From UMGS621 sp964468815 (GTDB taxonomy: Bacteria > Bacillota > Clostridia > Christensenellales > Borkfalkiaceae), in assembly GCA_964468815.1 (NCBI GenBank), contig CAYXWN010000050.1, positions 1 to 8,273 of the forward strand: a DNA stretch of 8,273 nt, given 5' to 3'. The translations under genes were made by a program, and so were the position numbers. Shown here piece by piece: positions 5,154 to 8,273 of this stretch (position 1 is its first letter; every line of letters starts with the position of its first letter). The notes beneath the pieces are model-generated. The model ran no database searches. It saw nothing but the letters and a program-made list of their open reading frames with translations, and was not told where the DNA came from.

Positions 5154-6691
5154 CTCTATGTGGTGGGCAGTGGCTGAAAATGCTCGAACTCACAGTATAA
5201 GAAGAAGCGGAGTTTTTCGCTAATTCTATCTGTTTTTCGGTGCGAATAGTTGTTTCTTTCGTTCGTTTAGGACGGTCTACGTCATCGGTAAACGTATACG
5301 TTATTACAATCTCGTCATCATATAAAATCACTTCGCTAATAAAGGTATTTACAATCAGTTTCCGCACCTTTATATCGTCCGTGTTTTCAAACACGAATTT
5401 ACTCAAATACATCTCTATCTGCTCGACGGTTAAGTAAGTGTAACTGCGGGCTTTTTCTTTTGCAATTTCAAATTCAAGACTCGTAACCTCTTTTTCAAGT
5501 TCGGTAAGTCGCGTTTTGGTTACTTCGGTAATAATGCCTTGCTCGATAGCCTTGACTATATTGTTCTGTGCTTTTACGGCTTCTTTCAATTTTCTCTCCA
5601 ACAATTTTAACGCCGTATTATCTGCCGTTTCGGTTTTGTGAGCATTGTAAATGCTTTCGGCAACATTATGTATCGCAAATACGCTTTTCAGCATTTCGGA
5701 TGTTGCCCGAATAACCATATCTTCCAAAAATTGCTTTTGTATGGGTTTTGTCGTGCATTGCACCTTTCTGCGCTGTTTGGACTGACAAGCATAATAGTAG
5801 TGGACGGCTCCCGTCTTGCTTGTTCCGCTGATACCGATCATACGGTGTTTACAGTTTCCGCATATCAACTTCCCGGATAAAACAAAGTCGAATATCTCTT
5901 TTTTTCGACTCGGCGCAATCTTGTTTTCGTCGTTAATGGCACACACCGCCTGCCAGACTTCGTCCGTAATAATCCGCGGAAAAATTTTATCGTAAACAAT
6001 GCCTTGATGTTCCACAATGCCGGTGTAACGCTTATCGTGGAAAAGGCTGTATAAATACTTTTCTCCTATGGGCATACCGTTTTTGCGACGGTAGCCTTTT
6101 TCTTTGAACATTTTTATGATTGCAACGGCTTTATATCCCTGTGCATACTTGGTAAACGCCTCGCGGATAATGTTTGCCTCGTACTCGTTTATGATACACT
6201 TTTTATCTACTACGTCATATCCGAATACGGGTTTGCCGCCCGTTGTCTGACCTTTCGTCCAACTTTCTTTCAAGCCCTCGGTTTATCTTCTGCGCAAGTT
6301 CTGCCGAATAGTATTGGTTCATACCTTCCAAAAGGCTTTCCAAGATAATTCCTTCCGGGCTGTCGGGAATGTTTTCCATAGCCGACACAAGTTTTACTCC
6401 GTTTTCTTTCAAGGTGTGTTTATGTATCGTCGTTTCATACTTATCTCTTGAAAATCTATCCAACTTGTAAACAAGCACGACTTCCCACTGATGTTTTGCG
6501 CTGTCCTTTAACATACGTTGAAAGTCGGGGCGCATATCGTTCGTCCCGGTCATTGCGCGGTCGATATAAGTATCGACTATAAGAATGTCGTTGCTTTGGG
6601 CATATTCCCGGCATACACGAAGTTGCCCCTCGATAGATTGCTCAGTTTGGCTATCGCTGCTGTATCTCGCATAAATTACTGCTTTCCGCAT
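5131..6691 (-). pseudogene. Large serine recombinase (site-specific), one frameshift
   Basis: Large serine recombinases cut, exchange and rejoin DNA at att sites to move phages and transposons. The start is ATG at 6691, with AAAGGAG 9 bases upstream. The N-terminal resolvase domain (residues 1-~139) has MRKAVIYARYSSDSQ with the likely nucleophile Ser11, then VYKLDRFSRD and the helix ending AELAQKINRG. The frame then shifts. An extra T in the CTT at 6272-6274 (one base too many) separates it from KESWTKGQTTGGKPVFGYDV in the next frame. That part contains the recombinase domain, a zinc ribbon (LICGNCKHRM, then YYYACQ and VQC, four Cys), a charged coiled-coil stretch (ERKLKEAVKAQNN onward) and a C-terminal tail. 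Repaired, it would be ~518 residues, normal for the family. As read, only a resolvase-like stub and a 380-residue tail would be made. A sequencing error is possible, since all domains otherwise look undamaged. Confidence 0.88.
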
Positions 6692-6721
6692 TGATTTTAA
6701 CTCCTTTAACTTATTTTTTGT

Positions 6722-6897
6722 CTTTCGACGGAAACCGAACAATCCGATTTTGGCGAACGTTGCAAGGAATAAGTAAAAAATATAGGGCGATTTTTTGTAT
6801 CTTTATAGTCCTCACTATATTTTTTACCCTTGCAACGGCTTGATTTGTGTCGGAACAATAAATGTTGCAAGACCGAAATCGGATAGGCTTTCCGCGA
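6722..6897. repeat. Nested long inverted repeat between the two recombinase genes
   Basis: The 322 bases between the two start codons hold no convincing gene but are dominated by an imperfect palindrome. The inner arms are CGTTGCAAGG (6758-6767) plus GTAAAAAATATAG (6773-6785) against CTATATTTTTTAC (6815-6827) plus CCTTGCAACG (6828-6837). These are perfect except for a 5-base insertion (AATAA) in the left arm, around a 29-base loop. Outer arms ATCCGATTTTGG (6742-6753) and CCGAAATCGGAT (6873-6884) pair 11 of 12, and CTTTC..CGGAAA (from 6722) pairs loosely with TTTCCGCGAGAAAG (up to 6897). A further GTTGCAAG lies at 6864-6871. It could be an operator, a recombinase binding region or a miniature inverted-repeat insertion; the sequence does not decide. 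Confidence 0.7.
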
Positions 6898-7013
6898 GAA
6901 AGAAAAAATCGTCTTGTTTCTTTCTTGTCCACAAGATTACGAGTTAAAGTCGCAAAATCCTTGCGAGTTCAAGGGTTAAAATCTATCTGAAAAATTATTA
7001 GGAGAGTAAAAAA

Positions 7014-7928
7014 ATGAAATACAGTGAATGGCTTAATATATGGCTGGAAAATTACATAAAACCGGGTAGCAAGGAGCGGACGTATATCCGTTACGGACAA
7101 CTTATCCGCACGCATATTGCGCCCCAAATAGGTGAAACCGACGTAAACGACCTGACTCCTATCGTGTTGCAATCGTTCGTAACGGAATTATTGAACAACG
7201 GTAACGAAAAAACGGGTAAAGGTTTATCTGCAAATACGGTAAATGCCGTAATTTCGGTAATGCAAAACTCATTGCGGACGGCGCACTTGCTCGGTTATGC
7301 AAAAGAATACACGGCAAATATGATAAAACGCCCCAAGTTAAAGGAGCGTAAAATAGAGTGTTTCACTCTCGCCGAGCAAAAGAAAATAGAGACTGCTGTT
7401 TTTGAAAGCAAAAAGACAAAATTGTTCGGTATTGTTTTGTGTCTATATTCCGGGCTTCGTATCGGAGAGCTGATTGCCCTGCAATGGAAAGACATCGACT
7501 TTGCAAAAGGCTTGCTGACGGTTTCTCGCTCTTGCCACGACACGAGCGGCGGAATCGTTTTCGATGAGCCGAAAACCGCCACGTCAAGGCGAATAATACC
7601 CTTGCCGAAACAGTTGCTCCCAAAGTTGAAAAGCATAAAGAAAAGCAGTAATTCGGACTTCGTCGTGTCGGTAGGCGGTAACACTGTTTCGGTGCGCTCC
7701 TACCAACGAAGCTTTGAATTACTGCTTAAAAGGCTGAATATGGGTCATCGCGGTTTTCATTCGCTGCGACATACGTTCGCCACTCGCGCGTTAGAGTGCG
7801 GAATGGACGTAAAAACCCTGTCCGAAATACTTGGTCACAAGAACCCGACGATTACGCTAAACCGCTACGCGCATTCGCTTTTGGAGCATAAGTCCGCAAT
7901 GATGAATCGCCTCGGAAAACTGCTGTAA
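7014..7928 (+). CDS. Tyrosine recombinase / phage-type integrase
   Basis: This is an intact 304-residue tyrosine recombinase that integrates or excises a mobile element by strand exchange through a covalent 3'-phosphotyrosine. Start ATG 7014 follows GGAGAG by 7 bases. The N-terminal SAM-like core-binding domain (residues ~1-98) begins YSEWLNIWLENY. The catalytic domain shows the full active set: Arg149 (SGLRIGEL), Lys187 (EPKTATSRRIIPL), His249 and Arg252 (HSLRHTFATR), His275 (ILGHKNPTI) and nucleophile Tyr285 (LNRYAH). It lacks the extra N-terminal arm-binding domain that longer phage integrases carry, or keeps only part of it. It is transcribed divergently from the broken serine recombinase. 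No excisionase gene is visible. Repeated GTCCAC motifs lie upstream (6925) and downstream (8043-8082) and may be its sites. It is the only complete protein gene in the window. Confidence 0.95.
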   Translation: MKYSEWLNIWLENYIKPGSKERTYIRYGQLIRTHIAPQIGETDVNDLTPIVLQSFVTELLNNGNEKTGKGLSANTVNAVISVMQNSLRTAHLLGYAKEYTANMIKRPKLKERKIECFTLAEQKKIETAVFESKKTKLFGIVLCLYSGLRIGELIALQWKDIDFAKGLLTVSRSCHDTSGGIVFDEPKTATSRRIIPLPKQLLPKLKSIKKSSNSDFVVSVGGNTVSVRSYQRSFELLLKRLNMGHRGFHSLRHTFATRALECGMDVKTLSEILGHKNPTITLNRYAHSLLEHKSAMMNRLGKLL

Positions 7929-8040
7929 AATGTACATAAAATATTACATTTGATGCACAATAATATTTTTACTACAATATATTGTTAAAAATAGAACAAC
8001 AAACACAATATATAGTATAAATCCAGCACTTTAAAATTTA

Positions 8041-8087
8041 ATTTGTCCACCATATGTCCACGTTTTTTCGACTGCGTGGACAAAATT
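8041..8087. other. Candidate integrase attachment or arm site (GTCCAC motifs)
   Basis: TTGTCCAC (8043-8050) and TGTCCACG (8055-8062) are direct repeats, and CGTGGACA (8075-8082) inverts the second perfectly across 12 bases. The longer pair ATTTGTCCAC and GTGGACAAAAT is also inverted. Another TTGTCCAC lies upstream of the integrase (6925-6932) inside the palindrome CTTGTCCACAAG. Clusters of short direct and inverted repeats at the 3' side of an integrase gene are typical of attachment regions. The same inverted pair could instead end the converging minus-strand gene, but no U-run follows. The rest of 7929-8040 is AT-rich, with the palindrome ACAATATATTGT (7974-7985) and nothing coding. Confidence 0.4.
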
Positions 8088-8273
8088 TTATTTATAAAGC
8101 TGAAATTTTTTACTTATCTTGTGGGCAATGTCGTCGGGTAGTGGGGCAAAACCGACGCAAGTTAAAATTCTGCCAACACCGTTTTCATCGTATTCTTCTG
8201 GTTCCAATTCTGTTAGGCATTTTGGCGCACCAAAATACCAAGCGCAATAGCCTGTTTTCTTAAATTTTTCGCC
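8088..8273 (-). CDS. 3' end of an unrecognised protein gene (partial)
   Basis: Read from the right edge on the minus strand, an open frame of 61 codons ends at TAA (8088-8090). It includes GEKFKKTGYCAWYFGAPKCL, then TELEPEEYDENGVGRILTCV, then GFAPLPDDIAHKISKKFQLYK. The balanced composition, the aromatic/Cys-rich first part and the basic C-terminus look like a real protein, and the opposite-strand frame over the same bases does not. The start lies outside the window. I do not recognise the family, and no catalytic motif is evident. It converges on the integrase, and the candidate attachment motifs sit immediately after its stop, so the element may have inserted at its 3' end. Confidence 0.6.
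   Translation of the reverse strand, partial: GEKFKKTGYCAWYFGAPKCLTELEPEEYDENGVGRILTCVGFAPLPDDIAHKISKKFQLYK

Noticed and set aside
6711..6932. 73-codon minus-strand frame upstream of the serine recombinase
   Set aside because: It coincides with the palindromic intergenic region, overlaps the recombinase ribosome-binding region, and its product has no domain-like character.
7295..7684. Minus-strand frames opposite the tyrosine integrase
   Set aside because: They are shadows of the integrase, whose complete catalytic residue set leaves no doubt about the coding strand.
8054..8263. 69-codon plus-strand frame at the right edge
   Set aside because: The opposite strand over the same bases reads as a more protein-like C-terminus; this frame is Cys/Arg/Phe-rich without a ribosome site.

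Overview
The window looks like an accessory, partly decayed stretch of a Firmicutes (probably Clostridia-like) chromosome. The reasons are a type II-A CRISPR locus, strong AGGAGG-type ribosome sites, near-consensus sigma-70/SigA promoters, an IS30-family transposase remnant, and recombinases of types common in Clostridia. The taxon is an inference; nothing here fixes genus or species.

Layout. Bases 1-350 hold two unrelated gene fragments joined head to tail: an aldo/keto reductase piece, then the C-terminal piece of a probable glycoside hydrolase, closed by a terminator. Bases ~511-1012 are a degraded IS30 transposase. A 21-bp perfect hairpin separates it from an intact tRNA-Arg(CCT) on the minus strand with a consensus promoter. 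Bases 1297-4599 are the remains of a type II-A CRISPR-Cas operon. A likely cas9 promoter comes first, then a complete tracrRNA gene on the minus strand with a perfect TTGACA-17-TATAAT promoter overlapping the cas9 ribosome site. cas9 follows, damaged by a one-base frameshift, and then a deletion joins the middle of its HNH domain to what reads as the last ~50 codons of csn2. That deletion removed the cas9 3' part and, if the operon was standard, cas1, cas2 and most of csn2. Next come a promoter-driven, hairpin-rich segment that may be an undescribed small RNA, a leader ending in the type II-A leader-anchoring sequence ATTTGAG, and a 7-repeat/6-spacer array.

Bases 5122-6691 (minus) are a large serine recombinase split by one frameshift. 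Bases 6692-7013 are a palindrome-rich intergenic region between it and an intact, divergently transcribed tyrosine integrase (7014-7928). Downstream of the integrase, GTCCAC-type motifs in direct and inverted orientation could be its attachment or arm sites. The right edge holds the 3' end of an unrecognised minus-strand gene.

How it fits together. The RNA half of the CRISPR system (tracrRNA, leader, array) looks intact, while the protein half is broken and adaptation genes are absent from this locus. Either the RNAs work with a Cas9 encoded elsewhere, or the locus is recently dead. Several independent lesions (chimeric joins, an IS remnant, single-base frameshifts) suggest a decaying region beside mobile-element insertions. 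The single-base lesions could also be sequencing errors.
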